DNA of 47,899 nt from CBDCWT01 sp965223305 (GTDB taxonomy: Bacteria > Planctomycetota > Planctomycetia > Pirellulales > Pirellulaceae). The translations under genes were made by a program, and so were the position numbers. How positions within the stretch are numbered: the stretch's first letter is position 1; every line of letters starts with the position of its first letter. This document shows positions 34,384 to 42,270 of the stretch, piece by piece. Under the pieces are notes generated by a model. It was not told the DNA's origin, did no database searches, and saw nothing but the letters and a program-made list of their open reading frames with translations. The stretch lies in NCBI GenBank assembly GCA_965223305.1, contig CBDCWT010000054.1, positions 1 to 47,899 on the forward strand. Reading direction: 5' to 3'.

Positions 34384-35916
34384 ATGACCACTAATGTCTC
34401 GAACACAACAGCGAACATCATTCTCCGATCTCCGAAGGCTGTTCGCGCGGAACGGCTATCACTGCGACTGTTGGCAGCGTTTCGCACGCGCGGTGTCCGT
34501 CATTGCATTTGGAAGGGCAGTCGCTCACTGGAAGACGGACTGACTGGCGCCGACGACCTGGATGTGCTCGTCGATCAACGCGATTCTTCAGCAGCCGTCG
34601 AGATCCTCGCCGAGTATGAATTCAAACGGGGTGAATCAATCACGGGGCTAAATACTCCCGGGGTCTCTCACTACTACGGCTACGATCCGTTAGTTAAGAA
34701 TCCCATCCATGTACATCTTTACACTCAGCTGCTCACTGGCGAAAGCCTTGTACTCACCCACAGGTTGCCATTGGAGCAGATGCTGTTACAAGACGCCGTT
34801 CTCGTGCAAGGAGTGCAGGTGGCGTCGCCCGCATCCGAACTCGCCGTGTTCATTCTGCGCACGATGATCAAATACGGGTCGGCCATTGAACTTTCCAGGT
34901 TTGGCCGCCGTGCAGGAACAATCCATGCGACACTTCACGGTTTGCTGCACCAAGTAGACTCACAGGCAGCATACACCGCGCTCGAAAAGCACTTGACATC
35001 CGTGACTGAGGAGTTATTCGACAGATGTGCGCGAGCCTTGCGCGAAGAGTGGCCACTTTGGCACAGGTTCGCACTCGGATGGCAGGTTCGTCAACGGCTG
35101 TCCGGTTATGCGCGATTCAACACTGCCGGCCGACTGGGGCAGTACAGCTTGCTGGCGTGGTCTAAGTTACGCCGAGTCGTTGCCGGCCGCCGCGCCAGGA
35201 AAGTGATTCCTAAAGGAATCGTGATCGCTTTCGTCGGGGCCGACGCCACCGGAAAGTCGACGCTCGTATCCAGCATTGATAGTTGGCTGGGCGGAGTGTT
35301 CGTCACTCGACGCTTCCATTTGGGAAAGCCTCCCAGCGGCTGGCTGACCGCCCCGTTGCATGTCATGCTGCCCATGGGACGTCACTTCTTTCCCAAGCAC
35401 AGACACCGGGGGAGCACGCTAAACCCAACCGGGTCCTTCGGCTGCCGGCCCTCGATCCTTCAAGCAATCCGCGCCGTTGCACTCGCCTGGGATCGCCGGC
35501 GACTCGTTCGCAAAGTGCATCGCTCCGCCGCCGCGGGTGAGATCGCAATCTGTGATCGATACCCGTCGAACTGTCTAGGTGCCATGGATAGTCCACGACT
35601 GCAGTCGTCAGAGGTGGTTAACAACCTGAAGACACGCATCGTCAACCTGCTCGCGCGATGGGAAGAACAACTCTATTTACAGAATCCGCCACCGGATGTT
35701 GTTGTCAAGCTGACCGTGTCGATCGACGTGGCGCGGGAACGCAACGCGAGACGACAGAAGAACGACAAGCACACTGACGGCGAACTTACTTGCCGACACC
35801 AGAGTTTCCATCTTTGGCACGTTCACCCAACGACTGCGACCGTTGAACTGGATACCGGAGAAGGCCTTCGCGAAACAACGTCAGCCATCCGCCGGGTGGT
35901 TTGGCGCTCTCTCTGA
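34384..35916 (+). CDS. Nucleotidyltransferase-like + thymidylate-kinase-like fusion, copy 2
   Basis: A 510-residue paralogue of the protein at 26157-27713. Shared features at matching positions: CIWKGS (Gly45-Ser46), Asp58-Leu-Asp60 of the nucleotidyltransferase signature, YYGYD then HVHL (109-112), P-loop GADATGKST (285-293), HLGKP (312-316) and CDRYP. Overall identity is moderate, so the duplication is old or the two have different substrates. Copies 1 and 2 sit about 6.7 kb apart in one operon, each next to a small P-loop kinase. The joint function is unknown; a modifying role in glycan synthesis is inferred. ATG 34384 directly follows a TTG that is also in frame. Confidence 0.82.
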   Translation: MTTNVSNTTANIILRSPKAVRAERLSLRLLAAFRTRGVRHCIWKGSRSLEDGLTGADDLDVLVDQRDSSAAVEILAEYEFKRGESITGLNTPGVSHYYGYDPLVKNPIHVHLYTQLLTGESLVLTHRLPLEQMLLQDAVLVQGVQVASPASELAVFILRTMIKYGSAIELSRFGRRAGTIHATLHGLLHQVDSQAAYTALEKHLTSVTEELFDRCARALREEWPLWHRFALGWQVRQRLSGYARFNTAGRLGQYSLLAWSKLRRVVAGRRARKVIPKGIVIAFVGADATGKSTLVSSIDSWLGGVFVTRRFHLGKPPSGWLTAPLHVMLPMGRHFFPKHRHRGSTLNPTGSFGCRPSILQAIRAVALAWDRRRLVRKVHRSAAAGEIAICDRYPSNCLGAMDSPRLQSSEVVNNLKTRIVNLLARWEEQLYLQNPPPDVVVKLTVSIDVARERNARRQKNDKHTDGELTCRHQSFHLWHVHPTTATVELDTGEGLRETTSAIRRVVWRSL

Positions 35917-35953
35917 GAGTTCTGTAACTCAATCTGCACCTTGAAGTAACTCC

Positions 35954-37189
35954 ATGAACCGTATCAAAGTCCTCCACGTTATTACACATTTAGGTGTCGG
36001 CGGTGCGTTAGACAACACGCTACTCACTGTCGAGCGTCTGCCGCGCGGGCGTTACGAAGTCCACTTGGCGGCCGGACCGCCCGAGCCAGGGTACACGAGC
36101 TGGGAGGAACGTAGTCGCGACTGTGCAGATGCGCTGTTCCTTCTTCCTGATTTGCAGCGTCGAGTACAGGGGGTTCGAGACTATCGGGCTTGTCGTCGAC
36201 TCACAGAGCTTATTCGCAACGAAAGGTACGATGTCGTGCATACCCACTGTGCGAAAGCTGGAGTACTTGCCCGAATAGCGGCGCGGCGAGCACGTACGCC
36301 GGTCGTGCTGCACACCTTTCATTCGTTTGGCAGTCAGGTGACGCGAGTACCGCATCGGACCCTGTGGGGAGGTCTTGCCAAGCGGGCGAAGGAGCAAATA
36401 TTCATCCATGCCGAGCGTTATGCTAGCCGGATCAGCGATCGGGTGATTACCGTCTGTGAACAAAACCGTCACCAGGCGATCCAGAGGCGCCTCGCCCCCG
36501 CCGACAAGGTCTCGATGATCTACAGCGGAATCGATCTTGACCGGTTCAACGTTCGTTCAGACCGAACGGAGATTTGCGAGTTTCTGGGGTTCGATCCGGC
36601 CCGCCCACTGATTGGATTCATGGGTCGCCTTGCAGAGCAAAAAGCGCCGTTGGATTTCGTCGCTGCGGCTCACCAGGTGCTGGAACAACGCCCAGATGCA
36701 CAGCTGGTCATTGCAGGTGATGGGCCCTTGGCCGATCAGGTGCTGGCGGCGACTCGCGGTGAAGCACGTATTCAATGTATCGGTTTCTACGAGGAAGTGC
36801 CCGAGCTGCTCTCGGTACTTGACATTCTCGCCGTTTCGTCGCTTTGGGAGGGTCTGGGCAGGTCCGTGACGGAAGCCATGATCCTGGGCGTTCCGGTCGC
36901 TGCGACGGCGGTCGACGGCATCCCGGAACTCGTCAAACACAACCAGACAGGACTTCTGTCACCACCCCGCGACCCGGCCGCGCTGGCTCGCAACATCGTT
37001 TGCCTCCTCGATTCGCCAGGAGAAGCAAGAGTTATGGCCGCGCTGGCTCGCGATCGCGTTGCACTGGATTTCGATGCAGACGGTATGGTGCTCAGCATCG
37101 ATGCACTATACCAACAACTGTTGAGCGAGAAGGAAGTAGCCGCCGACGCATCCACTCACTGGTTAGCTGAGGAAACGCAACCAGCGTAG
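35954..37189 (+). CDS. GT4-family glycosyltransferase 3
   Basis: A 411-residue GT-B enzyme. N-terminal: KVLHVITHLGVGGALDNTLL and YDVVHTHCAKAGVLARIAA, often seen in GT4 enzymes of capsule and exopolysaccharide loci. Donor domain: MIYSGIDLDRF, IGFMGRLAEQKAPLDFVAAA, LVIAGDGPLADQVL, SLWEGLGRSVTEAMILGVPV and GIPELV. It should extend the lipid-linked repeat unit in the cytoplasm. It starts 37 bases after the second fusion kinase. Confidence 0.9.
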   Translation: MNRIKVLHVITHLGVGGALDNTLLTVERLPRGRYEVHLAAGPPEPGYTSWEERSRDCADALFLLPDLQRRVQGVRDYRACRRLTELIRNERYDVVHTHCAKAGVLARIAARRARTPVVLHTFHSFGSQVTRVPHRTLWGGLAKRAKEQIFIHAERYASRISDRVITVCEQNRHQAIQRRLAPADKVSMIYSGIDLDRFNVRSDRTEICEFLGFDPARPLIGFMGRLAEQKAPLDFVAAAHQVLEQRPDAQLVIAGDGPLADQVLAATRGEARIQCIGFYEEVPELLSVLDILAVSSLWEGLGRSVTEAMILGVPVAATAVDGIPELVKHNQTGLLSPPRDPAALARNIVCLLDSPGEARVMAALARDRVALDFDADGMVLSIDALYQQLLSEKEVAADASTHWLAEETQPA

Positions 37190-37208
37190 CAACCTGAACC
37201 AAGAATCC

Positions 37209-38699
37209 ATGTCCCAGGTCAATTCCAACCTACGCATACGCTGCTCTCGAACCACTCGGCTCGTTCCGCTTGCTCTGGATTTCCCACAGCGCGCCACCAG
37301 CGGGACCGAGGTCACCTACGTCACGCGTTTCGTGCTGACGGCTGCACCCCTCTTGCTGGGAGACCTGCTGGCGGTCGGCCTTTCGTGCGCTGTGGCGTCT
37401 TTGGTCACGGCGCTGATCTTTCCCAATACGCTGCCGGCCACTCAGACGACGACAATCATGTTAGGAATTTTGTCTGTCTACGCAGTGCTGAACCTATATC
37501 CGGGAACAGGACTGTCCCCCGTCGCCGAACTACGGCGGATCATACTGGCCACAGGATTACCACTTGTCGTTCTCGTCGTTTCTGCTGTCTTGCAGCGAGC
37601 CAGTGCGGCCACGGTGAGTACGCTGGTAATCGCGCACTTCGGTGCCATCATCTGGGTTCCTATGGTCCGCTCAGCGTCACGTAGGGTATCCGCCCGATTT
37701 CCTTGGTGGGGACAGAAGTTGCTCGTATTCGGGAACAACAACACTGCAAAGCGGCTGTACGATCATTATCGATTGCAGCCGTGGCTTGGATTTCGTCCAT
37801 CCTTGATCACGGACGGTTGGTTAGTCGGAGCTGCGACGGACGGTTCAGCAGTAGCGGCCATACGTTCAGAACGACTGAGAAGCATTCGAAACGAGTATCG
37901 CGGCTTCTGGGCTGCCGTTGTCGTCCCCGCAATAGGCTCGTCCAGTTCGCTCGTCGAGGACTACCTGAGTGTGTTCCCGCGTTTGTTCGTCGTTCCAGAC
38001 GGTGTCCGCAGCTTTGCGTCATGCCAACACGCCATCGGCAGCAGCGGTTCGGGCGTTATCTTCCTCCGAAATCAACTGCTAATATTCCTTCCCCGACTGG
38101 GCAAGATGTTGGCGGACTACCTCCTGGCAGCGGCGATCGGCTTGTTGTGCCTTCCACTCATCGGAATCATCTCGGTAGTGATTAAGCTCACCAGTCCCGG
38201 CCCGATATTCTACTCCCAGAAGCGAATTGGCAGAAACAACCAGCCGTTTTGGGCTTGGAAGTTCCGCACAATGCTTATAGACGCCGACGAAGTGTTGCAG
38301 AATTGTCTTGATGGCGACGCGAAGCTGCGTGAAGAGTGGGAACGAGGGCACAAGCTCAAGGAGGATCCACGCGTTACTGGCGTCGGTAGCTTCTTGCGGA
38401 CCACCAGCCTTGACGAACTTCCCCAGCTGTGGAACATCCTCCGTGGGGAGATGAGCCTGGTTGGGCCGCGGCCGATAGTCGCCGCTGAAATTGCGAAGTA
38501 TCGTGACTCATTCGACTTCTACACCCGCGTCACGCCTGGTATCACTGGTCTCTGGCAGATCTCTGGGCGCAGCGATACGACCTACGAGGAACGAGTGGAG
38601 TTGGACACTCAGTACGTGCTGAATTGGTCCCTATGGCTTGATCTGTTCATTCTCACGAAGACCATTCGGGTCGTACTGCTTCGTGACGGAGCCTATTGA
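37209..38699 (+). CDS. WbaP-type undecaprenyl-phosphate sugar-1-phosphate transferase
   Basis: A 496-residue polyprenol-phosphate hexose-1-phosphate transferase. The N-terminal half has four hydrophobic segments and a CoA-binding-like domain. The C-terminal half is the bacterial sugar transferase: a membrane helix, SPGPIFYSQKRIGRN, FWAWKFRTM, TSLDELPQLWNILRGEMSLVGPRP and TPGITGLWQISGRSDTTYEERVELD, ending in the GAY tail common in the family. It starts repeat-unit synthesis by loading the first sugar phosphate on undecaprenyl phosphate. It is unusual in being the last gene of the operon. The sugar cannot be read from sequence. Confidence 0.9.
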   Translation: MSQVNSNLRIRCSRTTRLVPLALDFPQRATSGTEVTYVTRFVLTAAPLLLGDLLAVGLSCAVASLVTALIFPNTLPATQTTTIMLGILSVYAVLNLYPGTGLSPVAELRRIILATGLPLVVLVVSAVLQRASAATVSTLVIAHFGAIIWVPMVRSASRRVSARFPWWGQKLLVFGNNNTAKRLYDHYRLQPWLGFRPSLITDGWLVGAATDGSAVAAIRSERLRSIRNEYRGFWAAVVVPAIGSSSSLVEDYLSVFPRLFVVPDGVRSFASCQHAIGSSGSGVIFLRNQLLIFLPRLGKMLADYLLAAAIGLLCLPLIGIISVVIKLTSPGPIFYSQKRIGRNNQPFWAWKFRTMLIDADEVLQNCLDGDAKLREEWERGHKLKEDPRVTGVGSFLRTTSLDELPQLWNILRGEMSLVGPRPIVAAEIAKYRDSFDFYTRVTPGITGLWQISGRSDTTYEERVELDTQYVLNWSLWLDLFILTKTIRVVLLRDGAY

Positions 38700-39027
38700 A
38701 TCGCATCCTCGGCGAAACGCAGACGGTGGGTTGTTTGTGTTTGTAGAGCCGCACTGAATCACCTCGACGGTGATTAGCAGACTTACTAAACTGGCTTTTT
38801 GCATCTCTTCGGCCTAGTTCGGACCCGGAGGGTACCCGAATTGGTTAGGAGTCTGATTCGAAATCAGATGCCGGTTTACCGGTTGCGGGTCCGAGTCGCG
38901 TCTGCTCTTTGCTTTCGCTCGCACTGCTTCGCACGCCGTCGCCTACGCCCGCAACTGCCAACGAGTTAGAACTTGACTCCGACGCTTGGACGGGTTGCTC
39001 ATCATTGTCTCTACAGCAGGCGAATTC
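38700..39027 (+). other. Intergenic region with a broken tRNA copy
   Basis: No coding sequence is supported. The region holds a tRNA-Ser pseudogene (38827-38904) and flanks that resemble those of the intact tRNA at 40291, starting near 38758. Confidence 0.6.
38827..38904 (+). pseudogene. tRNA-Ser(CGA) pseudogene
   Basis: Bases from GGAGGGTACCCG through the anticodon arm (with CGA), the variable arm CCGG-TTTA-CCGG and the first T-stem strand are identical to the intact gene at 40291. The copy then decays: the T loop reads TCCGAGT, the second T-stem strand is CGCGT, and the strand that should pair with GGAGGGT is gone (TCTGCTC instead of GCCCTCC). It cannot form an acceptor stem. Confidence 0.8.
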
Positions 39028-39965
39028 ATGACAGCACGATCGCGCTCTTCACTCGGCTCTTATGTGGCTCTGTTGATGCTAATGCACTCTGTGGCCGTCG
39101 GAAAAGCAATTGAGTTTGAGACGTCGGAGGTTACCCAGACGGAGATAACCGTCTCCCCCGATGGCGAGACTCTAGTTTTCACAGTGGTCGGCCGGCTTTT
39201 CCGAGTGTCCGCGAAAGGAGGTGATGCGCAGCAACTTACAGTAGGGCCGTATTGCGATAACGTCCCGTCGTTTTCACCAGATGGTCACCGACTGGCTTTT
39301 ATCTCTGACCGTTCGGGAACAGGCTTCAATTTGTTCCTGCTTGATCTTGGGTCGCGACGGATTACTCGGCTCACTAGCGACGGTAATTTGAACCAGTCAA
39401 TTGCCCCTGTATGGAGTGGCGAGAATATCTATTTCGTCAACAATCCGAAAGAAATCGTGAGATATGTGAACCTAGGATATCGCAGCATTGAGCACCCGAG
39501 CGGAGATGTGCTGTACGATGATTTTCTGTTTATGCTTGCGCAAACAGGGACGTTCTGGTGTCCAACATTGGCAGGGTTTCGTGAACGAGATTTGACGGTA
39601 ACCGGAGGCGGGCAATTGACACGGTTTCTCGAGCGCATGGCCGTGGAGTTATGCTTCTTGCCGGCAGCGATCGAAATGAATTTGGCTCATCACTCCATTG
39701 GGAGCTCGAGCCACTTAGCAAAGCTGGCTTGTCACCGCTGGACGTGATTCGAATTGCAACCCGCCAAGGTGCCGAAGCATTGGGTGTGGAAGCGGAGCTA
39801 GGAACGCTGGAACCTGGTAAGGTAGCCGACTTGATCCTGCTCGACGAGAACCCGCTCGAGTCTATTGGCAATCTGCGTACTATCTGGCGCACGATCAAGG
39901 GCGGTCACATTTTCGATCCTGAGGAGATCGCGGTCACAGGTTCGTCGAGTGCGGATGAGGAGTAG
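39028..39965 (+). pseudogene. Remnant of a TolB-like/amidohydrolase secreted protein
   Basis: The 5' part encodes a signal peptide (MTARSRSSLGSYVALLMLMH) and PD40/TolB-like repeats (VSPDGETLVF, SFSPDGHRLAFISDRSG). It then jumps to the end of an amidohydrolase domain (SIEHPSGDVLYDDFL, then GTFWCPTLAG). Near 39640-39655 the frame shifts, and the rest reads MLLAGSDRNEFG, LHWELEPLSKAGLSP and LEPGKVADLILLDENPLE to the stop at 39965. Family members with this fusion are about 1000 residues; only about 310 codons remain, so most of both domains, including the metal-binding HxH motif, is missing. It lies between the two tRNA-Ser copies. Confidence 0.8.
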
Positions 39966-40290
39966 ATTTGCGCTACGAACGGTGCGTTGAGAAAGTAGCA
40001 GGCTCACTCCGTGAGCCGTCCACAAAATGGGCTGATTGCTATCTCTTTACCGCGCAGCTCTCGTTCATCTGGCGATATAGAAGCCGATCGTGCGTCGTGA
40101 ACCGACCTCCATTTCTGTGTTCCGTGTAGGGATGCTCACGAACCACGAACCACCAGGGATTGGGGCAGTGGTGGATTACTGCGAACTGGTTCACCGAGCG
40201 AGTTGTCCCTGTTGTTGAGGGGCCCGAGGAACCATCTCGACGGTCGTTCGCAGAGTTGCTAAATTGGCATCCGGGTTGAGTTTCTGACTC
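39966..40290 (+). other. Intergenic region upstream of tRNA-Ser
   Basis: No gene is supported. It contains family B hairpin copy 2 (39992-40019) and, from about 40226, a leader resembling the one in front of the tRNA pseudogene (CTCGACGGT followed by similar bases). Confidence 0.6.
39992..40019 (+). repeat. Dispersed hairpin repeat, family B, copy 2
   Basis: AAAGTAGCAGG precedes GGCTCAC-TCC-GTGAGCC (40001-40017). Compared with 20147-20174, one stem pair is changed on both arms (A-T to T-A), keeping the hairpin. It lies 27 bases after the stop of the amidohydrolase remnant. Confidence 0.7.
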
Positions 40291-40373
40291 GGAGGGTACC
40301 CGAATTGGTTAGGAGTCTGATTCGAAATCAGATGCCGGTTTACCGGTTGCGGGTTCGAGTCCCGTGCCCTCCG
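40291..40373 (+). tRNA. tRNA-Ser(CGA)
   Basis: It folds as a class II tRNA. The acceptor stem is GGAGGGT with GCCCTCC (one G-U pair). The anticodon arm is TCTGA-TTCGAAA-TCAGA with anticodon CGA. The long variable arm is CCGG-TTTA-CCGG, the T arm is GCGGG-TTCGAGT-CCCGT, and the discriminator base is G, as expected for serine. No 3' CCA is encoded. A broken copy lies 1.46 kb upstream. Confidence 0.93.
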
Positions 40374-40656
40374 CTCTTCGCTTTCACTCGTATCGGTTCG
40401 CACGCAGTCGCCAGAGATACGGACGCTAACTCAATGGTTAACGTTCGTCGATACGCGGGCCGCGTATTCTGCAATTCTGATTGCGATAGCGGTCATTGTT
40501 ATCGCCCCGCGCAAGATCCATTGCTCCGCTGCGTCGGCGGAAGCCACCCGTTGTCACAGGGGTGAATTCGCGACGTCCGTTCGGTGTGTCGGACCGAAGT
40601 GGGTTTCAAGCCGGTCGCCTGCGCGTCCAGGCCCACTGGGTGCCTTTGTATGGACT

Positions 40657-40681
40657 GTAGGACGGGCACTCTTGCCCGTCT
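40657..40681 (+). repeat. Family C hairpin repeat, left copy
   Basis: GTAGGACGGGCACTCTTGCC begins a 25-base block. Its core GACGGGCA-CTCT-TGCCCGTC is a perfect eight-pair hairpin. The exact reverse complement of all 25 bases is at 40979-41003. Confidence 0.75.
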
Positions 40682-40978
40682 GTGAGGATTCCGCCGGGGC
40701 ACGAGTGTCCGTCCTATTGCTAGTCGCGCCCCCCATTCTGGATGAATCCAACGTCTTCGAGGTTCTTGAGCCTGCAGCCCGGCCAAACGTGGGCTCTGTG
40801 CACCGTACTGGCTGACGCGCCACAGATGTTCCGTCACGGTAAATCCGCCTGCAACCTCGAAAGCCCGCCGGCGAAACAGGTTGAAGTCCGAATCAGTCAT
40901 GTGATTCAAACTCTACAGCTGCCAACTCCGAGACGGTAGCACGCGTTTCCGGATCCATTGGTGCTTCGTCCGTTGAGA

Positions 40979-41003
40979 AGACGGGCAAGAGTGCCCGTCC
41001 TAC
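40979..41003 (-). repeat. Family C hairpin repeat, right copy (inverted)
   Basis: Exact reverse complement of 40657-40681. The two copies enclose about 300 bases with no clear gene, in the orientation expected of a paired palindromic (REP doublet or MITE-like) unit. Confidence 0.75.
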
Positions 41004-41054
41004 TTTGACCGCCCGGACGTCCTTGGTCGCTAACACGCAAGCTGCTAACTCACT

Positions 41055-41472
41055 TCAGTCACATCGACCGGACGCTGGTGGCGAAACTCCATCTCCCTCC
41101 AACGGCTAGCGACATGCGTACGGGTTGGCGAATCGCATCGTTTAACCGCGCCCCAGAGGAGTTTTGCTGACGTGGACGTTGGTCTCACGAAAAGGCCAGG
41201 TCAGCAAAACTCCGGCGGCAAGCGTGCGCTGTGGAGACGCTCGGTTTACGCTCCGGCGCTCGCCGCCGTGGGTCTGCCGGTCACGCGGACTCGCACAAAG
41301 AGCGTGGATTCGGCAGACCGACTCTGGGTCGCGGTTTAAACGGTCGCATCGAACACGACGTGACCTCCGGCGGGGCGACACCCCGTTAGTTACGGCCGAT
41401 CGATAACGCTTGAGCTGAATGGAGAGATGAATTGCCGCAGCGTTCTAATACTCCCCTCAGTCACATCGACCG
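41055..41472. repeat. 416-bp segment bounded by 16-bp direct repeats
   Basis: TCAGTCACATCGACCG occurs at 41055-41070 and again at 41457-41472. The enclosed segment contains the inverted-repeat element at 41128-41352. The repeats could be a duplicated target or recombination site, but 16 bases is long for a simple transposon duplication. Confidence 0.45.
41128..41352. repeat. Inverted-repeat element with internal 14-bp perfect stem
   Basis: Outer arms resemble each other in inverse: GCGAATCGCATCGTTTAACC on the left against CGCGGTTTAAACGGTCGCAT on the right. Inside, GGAGTTTTGCTGAC (41158-41171) and its exact reverse complement (41200-41213) enclose 28 bases and can form a long stem-loop. No coding potential is evident. 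Confidence 0.5.
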
Positions 41473-41681
41473 ATTCGGAGTGCGACCCTGTGTCAATCAG
41501 GCCGTCGCGGGTCGGAAACAGGCGGCCTGCGGCTAACCCTCCGCGGCACGCCGGGGCGTCCGCCGTCCGGCTGACGGAAGCCGGCTTGATGAGCCAGAAA
41601 CATCACCCAGTGACAAAAGTGACATCCGAACAACCGATGGCTACATTCGACTCACGCGAACTCTTGTCTTGCGCGCCAGGC

Positions 41682-41687
41682 TATAAT
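41682..41687 (+). promoter_or_regulatory. Promoter-like -10 box before the C39-like fragment
   Basis: A perfect TATAAT 48 bases upstream of the ATG at 41735. No good -35 box is present at 16-18 bases. Confidence 0.28.
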
Positions 41688-41734
41688 ACAGCAGCCGAGG
41701 TGATACAACGGCCATGTGAGCACCAAGTTTGTCG

Positions 41735-41923
41735 ATGCGAGTTTGTCTACTGTGCTCTGTCTTCGTCGCTGTTGCTTGGACGGCCGCGATCGCGCAGCGC
41801 GAAACACTCACGGTTGAGCGAGATGCGAACGATCCCATCCGGCTGATTTGTGGCCCGAGGACGTACGCGGTTGTTGCTGTGGTGGCGGGTGTCATTGGAC
41901 ATCCGGCCTGGCGCCGCTCCTGA
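41735..41923 (+). pseudogene. N-terminal fragment of a secreted C39-peptidase-like protein
   Basis: The 62-residue frame begins with a convincing signal peptide (MRVCLLCSVFVAVAWTAAIA) and then reaches RLICGPRTYAVVAVVAG, which resembles the Cys-Gly-Pro active-site start of C39-type peptidase domains. It stops there. Immediately downstream is a repetitive insert-like tract (41922-41950), and the following 300 bases show no clean continuation. I read this as a gene cut short by an insertion or decay. The family assignment rests on one short motif, so confidence is low. Confidence 0.4.
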
Positions 41924-41950
41924 TCCTGTTCATCTTGTTGATCCTGTCTT
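41922..41950 (+). repeat. Short GATCCTGT-type repeat tract
   Basis: GATCCTGT occurs at 41922 and 41940, separated by TCATCTTGTT. As far as I recall, similar tracts are common as dispersed repeats in planctomycete and other genomes; here it coincides with the end of the C39-like frame. Confidence 0.4.
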
Positions 41951-42270
41951 ATTACGACTGCAGTTTGGCAGATCGTCTGTAGTTGGGCGTGTCGCTGACG
42001 CCCATCGGAATGTTGCCGGTGCCTCGCCCACAACGTCACTTTCGATGCCTTGGGACATGATGTCCTAGATGTCAATAGTCCGCCAGGCAGGACAGCAATG
42101 CAGTCCGTCAACTACCCACTGCCACCGGTTGTTCTGGTAATATGTCGTTCACTGCACTCGCTCGGATTGGCTCGCACGAGGCAGGCTCCAGGCGATGCAG
42201 CTCGATGTTGCCTTCACGCAGGGCGCGGATGTTTGGCTGGGCAGCGGATCGATACGGAGGGCAAGTACAA
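41951..42270 (+). other. Gap between the C39-like fragment and the WD40 gene
   Basis: No supported gene. The WD40 reading frame is open back to 42142, but the residues before 42271 lack a signal sequence, and the ribosome site supports the later start. Confidence 0.5.

Larger units (their letters stand above)
40374..41734. other. 1.36-kb region without a supported gene, rich in inverted repeats
   Basis: Open frames here (for example 40499-40909 minus and 41164-41406 plus) lack recognisable motifs, signal sequences or good ribosome sites, and I do not call them. What is visible is structural: an inverted pair of 25-base hairpin repeats, a 14-base perfect inverted repeat inside a larger imperfect one, and a pair of 16-base direct repeats. 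It looks like accumulated remnants of small non-autonomous elements. Confidence 0.55.

Noticed and set aside
38827..38904. Upstream tRNA-Ser copy as a functional gene
   Set aside because: The 3' acceptor strand is missing and the T arm is mutated, so the cloverleaf cannot close.
40499..40909. 136-residue minus-strand frame downstream of tRNA-Ser
   Set aside because: No signal peptide, domain motif or ribosome site; it crosses a family C hairpin repeat.
41427..41846. 139-residue plus-strand frame
   Set aside because: No recognisable motif; it runs through a direct repeat and overlaps the better-supported start at 41735 in another frame.
41641..42111. 156-residue minus-strand frame
   Set aside because: Antisense to the signal-peptide-bearing C39-like fragment and crossing a dispersed repeat tract; the Thr/Gln-rich composition looks non-coding.
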